From Rotaria sp. Silwood1 (lineage: Eukaryota > Rotifera > Eurotatoria > Philodinida > Philodinidae): 64,000 nucleotides of DNA. The notes beneath the pieces are model-generated. The model saw nothing but the letters and a program-made list of their open reading frames with translations, was not told the DNA's origin and ran no database searches. Both the position numbers and the translations under genes were made by a program. The DNA is taken from positions 124,001 through 188,000 of the forward strand of contig CAJNOP010000278.1 in NCBI GenBank assembly GCA_905250075.1. The letters run 5' to 3'. Shown piece after piece: positions 37,834 to 51,239 of this stretch. Numbering within the stretch: position 1 is the first letter of the stretch; the number at the start of each line of letters is the position of its first letter.

Positions 37834-38087
37834 CAACAATTGAAATATTATAAATTTCGTCGTGCACAGATGAAGACTAGCAAAGCAGTATTCTATCTAT
37901 TTTTCCGAAGGAAGAGGAGACACACTATGCTCTTCAAGTCGCATCATCAATAAAAGATGTCTCTCATGTTCAATATTGTCACCAAAATGATACTTTCTCT
38001 TCCGATTTGTCGTCCGAATTATATTCCACCTTTCGAACACGGGCATCATTCCGTACCCCCTTGAGACATCGTTCATATGATTCTTGA
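37834..38087 (+). other. Weak coding fragments in two overlapping frames
   Basis: After TATCAGTTTCAG one frame (37834-37953) reads QQLKYYKFRRAQMKTSKAVF then YLFFRRKRRHTMLF and stops. A second, shifted frame open to 38087 reads FPKEEETHYALQVASSIKDV, then SSDLSSELYSTFRTRAS. The change of frame suggests either a frameshifted gene end or alternative acceptors. No family is recognised. Confidence 0.25.
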
Positions 38088-38144
38088 CAATTTTAACAAA
38101 TATGATGACCGCTTTGCAAATAGGGTATGAAATAGTTCTTTTTA

Positions 38145-38342
38145 TTACTGCTCATAATAACCTGAATCATTTAGGATGTCTTCAAATCGTTCGTTTGTTG
38201 AACATTCGAGTAAATGATTACTCAGCGATTGAAGATTCTCGGATGTGTTTTTTCTTTTACTAATTGAAGAAGACAATCTACTGTCTTTGCTATAGTGCAC
38301 GATCACATTTGTCGGTTTAATCACTGGTGGTGGATGCATCAT
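38145..38342 (-). CDS. Small hypothetical protein or terminal exon (65 aa)
   Basis: The frame starts MMHPPPVIKPTNVIVHYSKD and ends ILNDSGYYEQ. It is serine- and charge-rich with no transmembrane part. Directly after the stop is TAATAAAAAG, a potential polyadenylation signal, which fits a genuine 3' end converging on the plus-strand fragments ending at 38087. An in-frame stop lies shortly upstream of the start. There is no homology recognised; it may be chance. Confidence 0.3.
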   Translation of the reverse strand: MMHPPPVIKPTNVIVHYSKDSRLSSSISKRKNTSENLQSLSNHLLECSTNERFEDILNDSGYYEQ

Positions 38343-40318
38343 GAATATTTTATTAACAACTCACAACATGTTCAGAAATCATTAAACATTTTCTTGAACC
38401 GTGGTTGCCACAAACCACAACGTAATTTCAACGAGTCATTACATAAGTTTCGTAACCTCGTTAGCTCAAGTGTGAGTTTAGCGGTAAGTTATAGCAACCA
38501 AGTAACAAGACAACGAGATAAGGAAGTGATTGACGGCGTGCAAATCTCTTGTCACCACTCATTGTGTTTGTGTCGCGTCTTGTGGCAAACACTTCTTCTC
38601 TTTCATTGATACGTGACTAATTTCTTCAAATTGCTTCGATTGATGCAATATAATATTTCTCTAATTCTTATTATGTGTAGTTTTATGCTTACTCATTTCA
38701 AACAATTTTTTATCGTTACCATGTGTTGCTTTCTCTTTTTTTCTTCATGATTATAATAAATTCAGTCAGAATGGGTTTTTTTTGTTATTGCAACATAATG
38801 TTTTTTTTCTTTTGTGGTGTGGTTACACGGCAGTCTAGTTGAAATGATTTCAAAATGCCATCGGCATTCATAAGAGTAGTAAAAGAGTGTGCTGAAAATT
38901 TAGATGACTGAAACATGAGAAAGACGTGCAGTGGTAAGATACGTTGATGTGAGGAGTTTTTGTTGTGGAAGTGAAAAAATTTTTTTGAGAAAGCAAATTG
39001 AAATCGTTTTAAATTTTCTCTTCAAATGCTTTTTACCTACACATGTATATGGATGTAACTGTATGCGCCATCTAGTCTGATAATTATGTGAAGTTGTTAG
39101 ATTGCTTAACTGGTCCATTACGAAGTGGTCAATTTAGGTGGATACTAGAAGATTCTCGAAGAATTTAAAATTAAAGTTACTCCTATTTACATTCACATCC
39201 AAATAAACTGGGTTGCTAAATGTCATTATTTGTAAGTTAAAGGTGGCCTGTCAGTCAATAGCCCATTCGTAGTGTTTGACAAAGTGCACCAAAATTTTGT
39301 AAAGAGCTCTATATTAATGCTCTACATAGATGCGACCTTTAAAATTCAGGTGCGAATCAATCTGATCAGCTTGATTTGAGGCCAGGACCGAATATGATAT
39401 AGATGTAGTAAGTACGCTTGCATTCTTATGCGTTTTTAAAATTTTTTCTCATCTGAAAAGTGTAGGATTTATTACACAAACAAATAGAGTAACAAAAACA
39501 GTCTTCTAGAACTTCATAAAAAATCCAATGAATCACGATAAAATTGAGGTTTTGTTTCACAATAAAGTTTGAGCAATTTTACGACGCATACATTTGTATG
39601 TTTTTGACGATGCAACAAGAAAGTACAGTGATGGATGTGGATGTCGCAATGTTTGCAAGGAAATAAAATATTATACCCACACCCACACCCATAGTCTGGT
39701 AGGAAGATAGCCAGTAGGCAAGAAGGTCGACGACTAGGTCATAGGCAAAGTTTTTTCCATTGTAGGCACAAGTAAATTTCCCTCGGAATCATTGCAACAC
39801 TCGTGATAAAGATGTCAGTAAGAATGTGATAAGAACACTGAAATTCCTATCAAAGTTTAAAAATAATAACTGTTCTATGCATATCCGATGAATGTGAGCA
39901 AAATAGGTAATGACTAATTATGAATTTTCTCTTGTCAGTTGTTTTACAGAAAAAAAATCATTGTTTGTTATATTCGAATTTACAGTATGTACTCTAATAA
40001 AGATTAACGTTTTCGCTATAATTCATAGACAGGCTTGAGAGTAAGCAAAAGGGACATGCAAGATGGCATTTATGTTCATAAATACGAATGTGTTATACGG
40101 TTCTATACTAATAGTTCTGTATTCTTTGGTTAAGTTGCTTGCAAATCAATTGAACCTATAGTTGTAGAATGATGTATGTCTAAAGTTACCTAGATCTTTA
40201 AATCGAGCCCTATATTTCAGTAATATTCATCTATTTTACATATATATGCTAATTCCTTTTTAGATTGCATTCTCTTTTGACTATATTTTTGGCATATTAA
40301 TGAAATATCAGAAAAAGA
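38343..40318. other. Intergenic, no gene seen
   Basis: Apart from the short telomere-like stretch at 39673-39692 nothing is recognised. An acceptor-like TATCAG lies at 40306-40311 just before the first called codon of the next gene, so an unseen first exon could lie in this interval. Confidence 0.4.
39673..39692. repeat. Short telomere-like C-rich stretch
   Basis: ACCCACACCCACACCCATA contains about three CCCACA units on the plus strand, with no G-rich partner beside it. Confidence 0.55.
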
Positions 40319-43300
40319 ATGCGGCCAAAACGAAATCGAATATTCGAGCATGAACAGTTTGAATCATATCAGTTTGATTTTAATGTTTATGAAGCAGATG
40401 AAATCGATAATGAAATCGAGACCGATGTTGAAGCGACATCATTACATGATGATTTACAACAGCAAAACTTAACTCCAGATCAATTACACCATTTATTCTC
40501 TCAAGTTAGTTCGGAATTAGTTGCAGAATCATTAGATGATCAAGAGTTTTTTAAACGTGAAGTAACAATCAAACCACCGAAAACAAGTACAGTGATACAA
40601 ACACCATTCCCACCTCCTCTATCCAATCGTAAAGAAGATTTTAATATTAATGTTGAAGAATTAAAACAATTAGTTAAAACAGAAGCAGGTCCACTGATTA
40701 TTGAAAGATACTCATCTGATAAAGAAGAAATTGATCATGTATTATCAACTATTACATTGACATTTAATCAACCCATGATCGCTATTGCATCATTAGATGA
40801 ACAGATGAATCCAGAAGGTCTAGGGATATCGTTAACACCAAAAACAGAAGGTCGGTGGAGATGGATAGATACGAAAACGGTTCAGTTTGAAACAAACCAT
40901 CGTTTACCATATTCAACAAAGTATATACTAAGAGTCAACAAAGAACTTTGCATGTCAGCAGTGGGAGGTAAGTTCATTTAAAAACAAAGAAGTTACCATG
41001 CATATTTAATAGTAGATAACGGCAAAGAATGCAAAAAGAAATAGAATATAGATGACACTTTAGCGAATCACCTAATGATAGTTCTACTCTTTTCAAGAAA
41101 TAGTTTTTCATTTGAGTTGAACATATTGTATGGTGATGAAGATTTGAAATACAGATTTTGAACATCTCGAATATTTTACGCTCTCCTTCTAAGAGCTTAT
41201 GAGTTTTTTTTTCGGTTGTTTTCTTTTAAGCTTGGAAAAGCTCACAGTTTTTTTCTTTTCTTGAATCTAATAGAAGAAAGTCCTATTTGTAAAATGGAGC
41301 AGGGAACAGAACTTTTACTCGCAACGACTTCAGATTTTATTCTAGATTCTAATTCTTTCAAATGCGAAATTTGATTTTTAGGAAAGTTAGAAGATGAATT
41401 TTTATTCGAATTCTCGACAAAAACATTAAAAGTTCTTCAATTCTTGCCACATGGAACAGTTTCAACGTTAAAACCCAAATGTTTTCTTCTATTTAATCAA
41501 AAAATCAATATAAATGAAATTTTCCAGCATATTTGCGTAGTACGTGATGATGAACATACTATACAAACTGACGAATTAGAACTACTAGATGAAGAAACAG
41601 CAAAAACTGAATTTAAATCATTAATGAATGAAAACGAAGGAAACCGTCAGCAATATATTGCATTTACATTTAAAAATGAATTATTGAAGGCCACACAATA
41701 TACAATTCAAGTACCTGAAGATTGTCCCTCAGCAGAGGGGCCACTAAAGACAAAATCAGAGTGGTCGGCTGACTTCCATACTTATGAACCATTGAAAATA
41801 ATTGATTGGCTTCCAAATATAAACAATACGTATCAGCAAACTGCTGTTCCTGGTGAAAATTGGTCACTTACATTCAATAATTCCTTAGATCATTCAACAA
41901 TTAAAAAATTCATATTTAAATTCGAGCCGAAAGTCGCTATTTTAAGTGAGTATAGACGAAACTTGTTTCATAACATATTTTCTTATTACTTCGTCTTAAT
42001 AACTAAAGCTCAATAAAAAATAAAACCAATCTTAAAGAGGTGATTTCTTTTAGGTATTGAACAGAGAGAATACGATGATCGAGAAATAATAATACGTAAT
42101 AATTCTCAACCAAATACTGTCTATTCATTGTTTATACAACCAGGAATATTGAAAGATATTCATGGTCAAGCATTAGAAGAAGACCATTTCGATCAACCAA
42201 TTCAATTTCATGTAAATGATTCAAATTCGCGATTGTTTGGAGCTTTATCAGGTGAATCAGGTATAGCAAAGCAAGAAACCAATAATATAAAGAAGAAATT
42301 TAAGAAAAAGATAAATATTGTCAATAAGATAATTTTTGTTTCAGGTTTAATTACGATGGATCCTGATCTATTAGATGAGCCATACTATTCGTTTATAGTT
42401 TTCAACTATTCAAAATTAATAATTCGTATTAATCGAGTGAAACCAGAACATTATCAGTCAAATCTACTATCACCGAGGGCAAGTTTTATTAAAGACGAAG
42501 ACGAAGATAAAAACGAAGAGAAAGGCGAAGAACAAGAATCTTTTAATGATTTGCCTGGTGAAGAGTTACAAAACGACGTTATACAAACAGAGTGTCAACG
42601 AAATGAACCGAAAGAGATAAGAATTCCTTTAAAGGAGTATTTCACAAAATCTTCCGGAGTAGGTCAATTACTTATATTCATCAAACCAACCAAAAAAGCA
42701 TACCGTGAATGCGAACATAGCTATTGGGGAGATGGCCGAAGTATATCAGTCTGGTTACAATGCACACGACTGGCGGTCGATGTATTTGCTTCCTCAAGTA
42801 ATCCTATTTTAAAACAAAAGTAGCTAATTTGTTTTCGCTACATACAATTGATTTCATTAGAAATAGCAAACATAACTTAAGATTGATCGCAGTCTGTAGT
42901 ATGTATCACATCACTCGGGGACTAAATTAAAATTTAGATATAATTAAACATAAGAAAATTTTGTTCTCAATTATTTTTTAAGTAGATTTCACGCCCTACC
43001 ACCGGAATAATACTAACAATTTTTGATTATAGATAAGAACGGCACAGTAACTACATGGGTTACTAATTTAATAACTGGTGCACCTATCAGTCAAGCAACT
43101 GTTTCAATATTGAATCAGAAAAAAATAACAAATAAACAAGGATTATGTACTATTGAAAGGTGCATGGTAGAGAATCATGAAAGAAGACAAGTGGAAAGCG
43201 GAGAAAAAGAAATATTAGTCGTAGAAAAAGATGACGATCAATGTATGGAAGTAAATATCTCTCCTAATGAAACAGATGATGATGTTTACGTCTGGCATGT

Positions 43301-46300
43301 GTTTAATGATCGTGGTTTATATAGACCAAAGGAAAATTTGCATATAAAAGGTTATGTTCGATTACTAAAACAAGAAGGTGAAGCAAAAGTACCTACTTAT
43401 AGTCAAGATGTAATCAACTACACGATTTATGATTCTCAACACCAACAACTTCAACAGTCAAAAGTGGAATTGAATAAATATGGTGCATTTGATGTCATAT
43501 TTACATTACCTGATAATGTTAACTTAGGTAAAGCTGTATATTCGTATTTGTTACTTATCCCTCGTGAGCCTTCATACACCTTACGCATGCAATATATGCT
43601 CACTTTAGCATATATATGTAAGCAAGACTAGTGACATACTCAAGAGCATCGGTCAGAACAATGTCAAATATTATATTTGGTATTCGAACGATCTGGTTTT
43701 TGAGTAACGAGAATTTCATTAGAACCTTTCTGATGCGAGTAAACTCTTTTCATTTAATTTTCCTTTACTATCTTTTGAAGGCTTAAGGAAATGCAAATCT
43801 GGTATGTTTACAATCAATGTCCGCCCATTTTATAGAGAATACTGAGTTACATACTCTCTGATATTGTTTTGGCTAGTGGACAAATAGTATGGTTATAATT
43901 TTAGTTAAAATTTCGCGTGGTAGATATCTTTGTTAAAAGTGCAAAATATAAGACACAAGGAAATATTTGTAATTACTTAGTTTAGAATTTATACGTCGTC
44001 ATAATAGTTTCTTTAAAACTTCAATCATTTTCAGATCAGACAGAACAATTCTCGCTTTTATCATGTCATATTGCTGAAGATCTTCAAATTTTTTTAACTA
44101 TAGAATTAATGGATCAATTTATTTTATCAAGACATGATTTTATGATTATTTTTCAAGTTTTTTGAGAGATCTTCAAAACACTCTATGGAAATCCTAGATA
44201 TTCTTATTCGTGAGAAACATACAATTATACTTTAAAGTCAAATTTGATTATTGTTTTCATGTCTATATTCGAAAGCTTGTCAGATAACTCGATAGTAAAA
44301 TATTTTTTCCAAATAAATATTATGTTTTAAGTTTCTAAGAAGTTATTATCAAAGTGAATATTATTGTTTAGTTGAAAACTTCCACCAATTAGATATTTGA
44401 ACATAGGATAATATCATCGATAACATTGAGATAAAGGTTATCTTAGAATATATTTTAACAAAAATTTAGATTTCATTAAAATCTAATCATTCAGAATCTT
44501 TAGATATAGCTGTTCTCATATATTACAAATTGTATTTTTATCTTTACTTTCTGGGGTGTGTGTGTAAATTGCAATGAGTCGGAAAACGAGCTGCATTTTT
44601 TAAACTTTTGTTGGTCATTAGCTTAAGCAATTATCAAGAGCACATCTTTGTGATTAATTATTCGTTTTCCAAATTTACCAAGCAAGCTTGTCTTGTTGCA
44701 TAAATGCTTACAGCCAGTTTCTTGATTCCATCTTAGTCTAGTTTTGTTATACACAAGTGAAATCTACGCTTGAGAATACTGTTATTCTCAATCTACTTAG
44801 ACCATCGTACACGCTATTATAATTGCGTAGAAGTTTGTAACCGGACATCTGACATATTTTTAAGAGTTTTATCATTACAAAGATTACGTTATGTGACAGA
44901 ATTATGACACTTCTGCGGCGAAAGAAATTTACTAATACCGTAATAATCACAGTCTCTCATAAATTAGAAATGAATATTTCTGTAATCAGTTGTTTATGTG
45001 CATTGTTTTTTAAAAGGTTACTCTTGCGAAAGTCTGTACATTTAAAGTTGAATTAATTGATTTTGAATTTTTACTATTATTAGGTGATGGATACGTAAAG
45101 TTCAGTTTATCAAATTCCGAAAATAGTACAAAACATTATTTTAATGTTCAAGAGTTCAGAAAACCAGAGTATCAAGTTTCATCAATGATTCAATCAACAA
45201 CTGCACATTTTTGTCATCCAACCGTTGATGAATACGTCATAGCTACTTGTCAAGGAAAATTATTTTCTGGTGGCTACTTAAGTTATGCGAATGTTAAGTG
45301 GACAGTACAAGCTAAAACAACAACATTCATACCAGCTAAAAGATCTGACTATATATTTGGCAGAGGACAATCATTCTTCTCCTGGTCTGGTGATGATGAT
45401 GAAACCAACATATCATATCCAAAAAAACATCTTCAAGTAATATAATTTGAATTCAAGCATAAAAGAGCAAGTCATATTTTGAGAGAGCAATTTCGAATTA
45501 CATTAAAAATAATATAGATACCCTATGTTTGGATATCGTGGATTGTCAGTGGTTAATTGACAAACCCAATATATCTTGAAAATTGCAGATAGAAGTAGAC
45601 AAATATCGGTTTCAACGTTTTTCTTAAGTTCTACATAATAGAAAATGGGAGAGCATATTTTTAGCAGAAACACATGCATACGGATTTTTTAATCACGACT
45701 GGCTATAACTGGAATATTAGATAGATAAAGGTATACTTTTCTAAGATGGGCACTCTTCAACAACTTACGTCTCTTCTAAATGTCTCTAAGTACTGTTGAT
45801 CTTCTAGTAGATCACCATCTATTTTTCAGCCCTTGTTAGTAATAAAACTATAACAATAACATTATAGTTCGAGAGGTAAAAAATATAGAATTATTCGTAG
45901 AACCTATTTATAAATCATTAGACGACAACTTCGTAGTTATTTTAATAAATAATCGAAAACTGTACAAATCATCTGGTATAAAAGAATTAAAAAATATTAT
46001 ATTTTACCAGTTGAATTTTTCGGAGATCATCGAAAGTTTCATGAATATAAACAGATACTACAGTAGTTCAGTTGACGTTGGAAATTTTTGGTTCACATGT
46101 GTTTTTTAAATGGGCTCTGCTCGTATAATTTCAGGGTAAAACAAATAATAAAGGTCAACATGAAATAAAAATTACCTATCACGGTATTGAACAAGAACCA
46201 AGACCAATAATTATTCATGCATTGGCAGCCATTACTGATTTGAATTCTCAAACACAAGAAACACAAGCAAATTTTCTCATTCATCCAAGCACATATTATG

Positions 46301-49300
46301 TTGGATTTCAATTCGTAAAGAATTATGGAAAGAAAGATGAACCGGTGCAAACAAAAGTTATCGTAACAGACATTGATGGAAATCTAATCGATAACGTTTT
46401 AGTTCAGTGTGAGATAATTGGACATGGCAAGGAAAAAAAAGAAAATCAAAATGGTTTAACAATATTTGAAGACGTCACAGATGAACAAAGATCAACAGTT
46501 TTCAGTTCAAATAAAGATGTAGTTAATCTCGATTTTACACCAAAAATAGGTAAAATATAGAATTCGTAAGAACAAAAATTCAAGTTAAATTTCATCTGAG
46601 TAAGATTTTCCATTTGGACTATGAATGACACTTTAATAAACGTTTCTAAATTTGATGGAAACAGAAAGGAAAAATAAGCGTACATGTTTTAGTTCGAAAA
46701 TTCGAGAGAAATTTCTGCTATCATTTTCATGAGTGTAGACGAAAACCTAACAGATATTATTTCATGTTGTCAACATTTAAATAGTTGATTGCTCTGATCC
46801 ATGAGTTCATTCGTAAATCTTTTGAGAATGCAAGGATGAATACTAGTGTCATTGGAGACACATTTCATAATTAAATTAATCATAGATATTAGGATTGATT
46901 TATACACTACAACATAGATGGTAGTCTTAGGTTTGTTTTTGTTGTCGACTAACTACTTAATGCAGACAATCATCGTACAGGTGTTGCACAAGAGTAGAGA
47001 TGAGCTGCCAAGCAAGTACATAGATAGTGTTCGTTTATCAATAGTCATTAAGAAGCTTAATGTAATTCTCAATTAAAAAAATGATCAATATGCTTTTTTT
47101 CATAATATATAATTTCTATCTCGTACTAGGGGGTAGATACAAAATATCATACAGTGTCAAAGATGAACAAGGACGATTAGCTATGAGTTACTATGAAAAT
47201 TTTTATGTTTCTGGTGGTTATGAACAAGAAGAAGTAAAAGAACGAAAAGTAGATTATATTCCAACTGATAGAGTCACAATTGTACCAAATGCAAAAACTT
47301 ATCAACCGAATGATTTATGTGAATTACTAATCTTAGCACCGTTTAGTCCAGCTAATGGTCTACTTATACTCGATTGTAACGGTCAAGTCTCACAACCAAT
47401 ACATTTTCAAATAGAATCTGAAAAAGATTCAACAACTCTTGCATTTAAAATATCAAAAGATTGGGTACCAAACTTCACAGTCTACGCTGAACTAACAGGC
47501 TCAACTCCCAGAGAGACGGAAGTGAGTGATTCCCTACATCGTCCAGCAATTGCTACTGGTTCAACATCATTAGAAGTATCAAAAGATATTTATAAATTGA
47601 ATGTTTTAATTAATACGAAGGAAACAAATAAATCATATACACCATCATCAACTATTCATATGGATGTTAATGTTACACAATATGTAGATAAGTCACCTGT
47701 AGACAATGCAGAAGTTTGTTTAATCGTTGTTGACGAAGCAATCTTATCCTTAACCGGTCATGAAATAGACACTCCATTAGATATCTTTTATCCTAAACGA
47801 TCAGAAAATATCACAGAATACCATAGTAGAGATCGTTGTTTGTTATTGAATGCACAAGATATTGAACAACGTAAAAAAGATATACGAGCTCGCTATTTAG
47901 ATGATCGTTACGGTGGTGGTGGTGGTGGCGGTGGCGGTGGTGGTGATGATTATGAATTGTATCGTATGCTCAAGTCGATTCCTCCTGGCGCTCAGCAAAA
48001 AATAGCCGTTCGATCAAACTTCAGTCCAGTCGCATGTTGGACACCCTCATCAATCACTGACTCATTAGGACGAGTTTCAGTTGAAGTCAAACTGCCTGAT
48101 AGTCTAACACGCTATCGTGTATGGGCGATAGTCGCAACTGATAAACAATATGGTTCAGGTGAAATGTCATTAACCGTACAATTACCAATTATGATTCGAC
48201 CTTCACCACCGAGGTTCCTTAATTATGGAGATACAGCTTACTTCTCAGTTATTTTGCAAAATCAAACCGATTTATCATTATTATTACATGCTGGTTTGAG
48301 AGCAATCAATGCTAAATTATTAACATCACAAACAAATGAACAAACAATTGGTTATTCAATTGTATTACAACCAAATAAACGTGCTGCTCTTAGATTTCCT
48401 GTAACAACAATTCATTCTGGTACAGCTCGATTTCAGTTCATAATCAGCACTGCTAACAATGAAACATATGCATCATTTGGTGATGCAGTTGAACTAAGTC
48501 TACCTGTATTTACACCAGCAACGTCTGAAGCATTTGCAACATATGGTGATGTATCTGAAGAAATTGTTTTACAACCAATAAAAACACCAAACAATGCTCT
48601 TCCACAGTTTGGTGAAGTATCAATAACAACAAGTTCAACAGCATTAGCATCATTAACTGATGCAATTGTCTCACTTTATACATATCCATATGAATGTACA
48701 GAACAATTAAGTTCAAGATTATTAGGTATACAATCATTGTGGAATGTTATAGAGGCATTTCGTTGTAAAGAATTATCTGACATATCCGTATTGAAAACTA
48801 GATTAGAATCAGATATAAACCTATTAAAGAGTCGTCAGTATTCAAATGGTGGATTTGGTTATTGGACAAATCAAAATAATTCTCATGCTGATCCATATAT
48901 GAGTATACATGTTGCACATTGTTTGGCTGTCATTGTTAATAAAAGGGTAAGAGTTTTATTCTGTGAGCGATGACATAGATGAGGAATATGTAGTAGTTGT
49001 GTAGAAAAAACCTATATTTCAAGTTCGAGAAGATTCTGTTTAATTTAGAAATCTGCTTAATACTGTACTATAAAAATCTTTTACATATAAAACATATTTA
49101 ATTACTTTAAAGGTATTTCATGTTGATGTGAACATGGTGAAAAAATCGCTCAAATACCTTGAAAACATTGAATCTGAAATTGATCAATTATCATACAGTA
49201 AATATTGGTCTGAAAGAACTCGATTTAGTTTGATGAGTTATGCATTATACGTACGAACGAAATATCGTCAAAATGTTGCTGATCAATCTTTAAAATTATT

Positions 49301-50423
49301 TCAACAAAGTGGATTTGATAAACTTAGTTTAGAAGCATTAGGTTGGTTATTAATAGCGTTATCGACAAATAAAAACAATAATAAAAATGATATTATCGAT
49401 ATTATATACAGATATCTCAAAGGTAATGTAAGTGAAACAAGTGAAACAGCTAATTTTATTACATCATATGGTGATGATGGTCAATCAGTTATGTTACATT
49501 CAAATCAACGAACAGATGCTATTTTATTAGAATCATTATTATGCATTGATCCAAACTCCGCTCTTTGTACTAAATTATGTAAAGGTTTACAAGTGCATAA
49601 AGTGAAAGGTGCATGGAAATCAACACAAGAAAATTGCTTTGTATTAATTGCACTAGATAAATATTTTAACGTTAAAGAAGAAGATACACCAGATTTTGTT
49701 GCTCATATTTGGCTTGACAATGATTATTGTGGTCAGCATCAATATAAAGGTCGAACAACAAATTCACACACAATAAATATTCCTATGAAATCAATCATAT
49801 CGCCATCATCATCATCATCTAACATAAATAATAATGATAGGAATCTAATCTTGAACAAAGATGGTTCTGGTCGATTATATTATCGCATTGCAATGAATTA
49901 TGCTCCATCGAATCTGGAACTAAATGCAGTTAATTATGGTTTTAAACTTGAACGAACATACACAGCAATTGATGATCCGTCACATGTTCAGAAACAATCG
50001 AACGGAACTTGGAAATTCAAATTACAAGAAAAAATCCAAGTTACATTAACAATGATAACAACACAACGACGATACCATGTAGCATTAGTTGATTATTTAC
50101 CAGCTGGTTGTGAAGCATTAAATACGAAACTAAAAGGCACATTGGCAGATGATTCAAATTTAACCGTAACAAGGTCAAAAAGAAAGGATAATTATCATGA
50201 ATGTCGACCATATTCGAGTTTTAGTTGGACTGATCATGAAAACTTAAGAAATGAACGTGCTGAAGCATTTCGATCATCATTGTGGCCTGGTGTATATGAA
50301 TGGAGTTATGTAATGCGTGCGACATGTGCTGGTACATTTATTATTCCACCAGCTAGAGCTGAAGAAATGTATTCGCCTGAAAATTTTGGTCGATACAAAA
50401 CAGAAAAAGTTTTTATTGACTAA
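40319..50423 (+). CDS. Bacterial-type alpha-2-macroglobulin, intron-containing (2084 aa)
   Basis: Nine exons join in phase: 40319-40967, 41382-41945, 42054-42251, 42345-42797, 43033-43527, 45084-45436, 46135-46549, 47130-48946, 49113-50423 (6255 nt). The protein follows the order of bacterial (YfhM-like) macroglobulins: N-terminal MG domains ([20 protein letters not shown]), MG2 ([20 protein letters not shown]), [28 protein letters not shown], a glycine-rich bait/linker (about residues 1303-1314), the A2M domain ([24 protein letters not shown]), thioester [14 protein letters not shown] (Cys1565, Gln1568), and the MG10-like end [15 protein letters not shown] and [17 protein letters not shown]. 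The thioester would trap proteases or targets covalently. No signal peptide is seen at the called start, where an in-frame TGA lies 16 bases upstream; an upstream exon could supply one. Introns are 92-93 bp to 1.56 kb. The C-terminal wording is characteristic of bacterial, not animal, members, so horizontal origin is likely. Confidence 0.9.
43528..45083 (+). other. Large intron 5 of the macroglobulin gene
   Basis: Starts GTAAAG after AACTTAG and ends ATTATTAG before GTGATGG. Joining gives [18 protein letters not shown], as expected for the family. The coding frame runs on for about 100 nt into the intron ([15 protein letters not shown]), which could reflect an alternative short end. No inserted element was recognised. 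Confidence 0.6.
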
Positions 50424-50451
50424 AAGATATATCTTACATTTAAAAGTTCGC

Positions 50452-51163
50452 AACTATTGTCGACGCCAGAATTAAATAGGGGTGGGTGTAAAACGAATAT
50501 CTCGAGAATGGCAGTAGCTAGCGACCTGTGGCTTTCACCAACTGAAAGAGTAGAAGTTGGGACGTCTATTTCTCCGATAATGTATAAGACAAAATCCTTT
50601 TAAAAGTAATCATCTTTGAAAAACATGCAAAAGAATGCATGAAAGTGACCTTTTATCTAGATGAAATTTTGATTTTGCCCTTTGATTTAGGCAGAGGGAC
50701 TTGAGATCTATAGTTTAAGATACAATGCGCTTTTTTACTTTTCATTACATTTTTATCGAAAATCCATGCTATTATCAGAAAAAGTGTGAAAACTTAGTAA
50801 AAAATCAGTAAAATTCCCTATTATTTCTTGCATGTAAATACATGATTCCATTTGCTCAATGTTAGAATGCAATAGGAGAACCATTTGCATTGTATCTTAA
50901 ACTATAGATCTCAAGTCCCTCTGTCTAAATCAAAGGGCAAAATCAAAATTTCATCTAGATAAAAGGTCACTTTCATGCATTCTTTTGCATGTTTTTCGAA
51001 GATAATTATTTTTAAAAGGATTTTGTCTTATATATTATCGGAGAAAAAGACGTCCCAACTTCTACTCTTTCAGTTGGTGAAAGCCGCAGGTCGCTAGCTA
51101 CTGTCGTTCTCGAGATATTCGTTCTACACCCACCCCTATTTAATTCTGGCGCCGACAATAGTT
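50452..51163. mobile_element. Foldback element with arms of about 295 bp, just downstream of the macroglobulin gene
   Basis: The ends CAACTATTGTCGACGCCAGA and, reversed from the right, CAACTATTGTCGGCGCCAGA are near-identical inverted repeats. They continue as ATTAAATAGGGGTGGGTGTA and so on for about 295 bp, with an unpaired centre at about 50745-50870. Identity of the arms is high, suggesting a fairly recent element or gene conversion. It starts 29 bp after the stop codon, so it probably lies in or near the 3' UTR. No transposase and no clear target-site duplication were seen. Confidence 0.85.
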
Positions 51164-51204
51164 GTATTCTTGATATTAAAAAATAAAAAGAAAATTTTCA
51201 AAAA

Positions 51205-51236
51205 AAAAACGACAAAAATTTCTTACCAACCCAATA
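51205..51236 (-). repeat. Solo mariner-like terminal inverted repeat
   Basis: CGACAAAAATTTCTTACCAA followed by CCCAATATA resembles the right end of the mariner at 54040-54069 (GACGCAAAACTTTCTTGCTA, ACCCAATA). No matching left end was found nearby, so it is a relic. Confidence 0.45.
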
Positions 51237-51239
51237 TAT

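Noticed and set aside
42252-42344. The 93-bp in-frame stretch in the macroglobulin as coding
   Set aside because: It has GT..TTTCAG ends, is lysine/asparagine-rich, and interrupts a conserved stretch that is restored by splicing.
43528-43631. Exon 5 of the macroglobulin continuing to the TAG at 43629
   Set aside because: Splicing at AACTTAG/GTAAAG restores the family sequence [13 protein letters not shown], while the read-through does not resemble the family.
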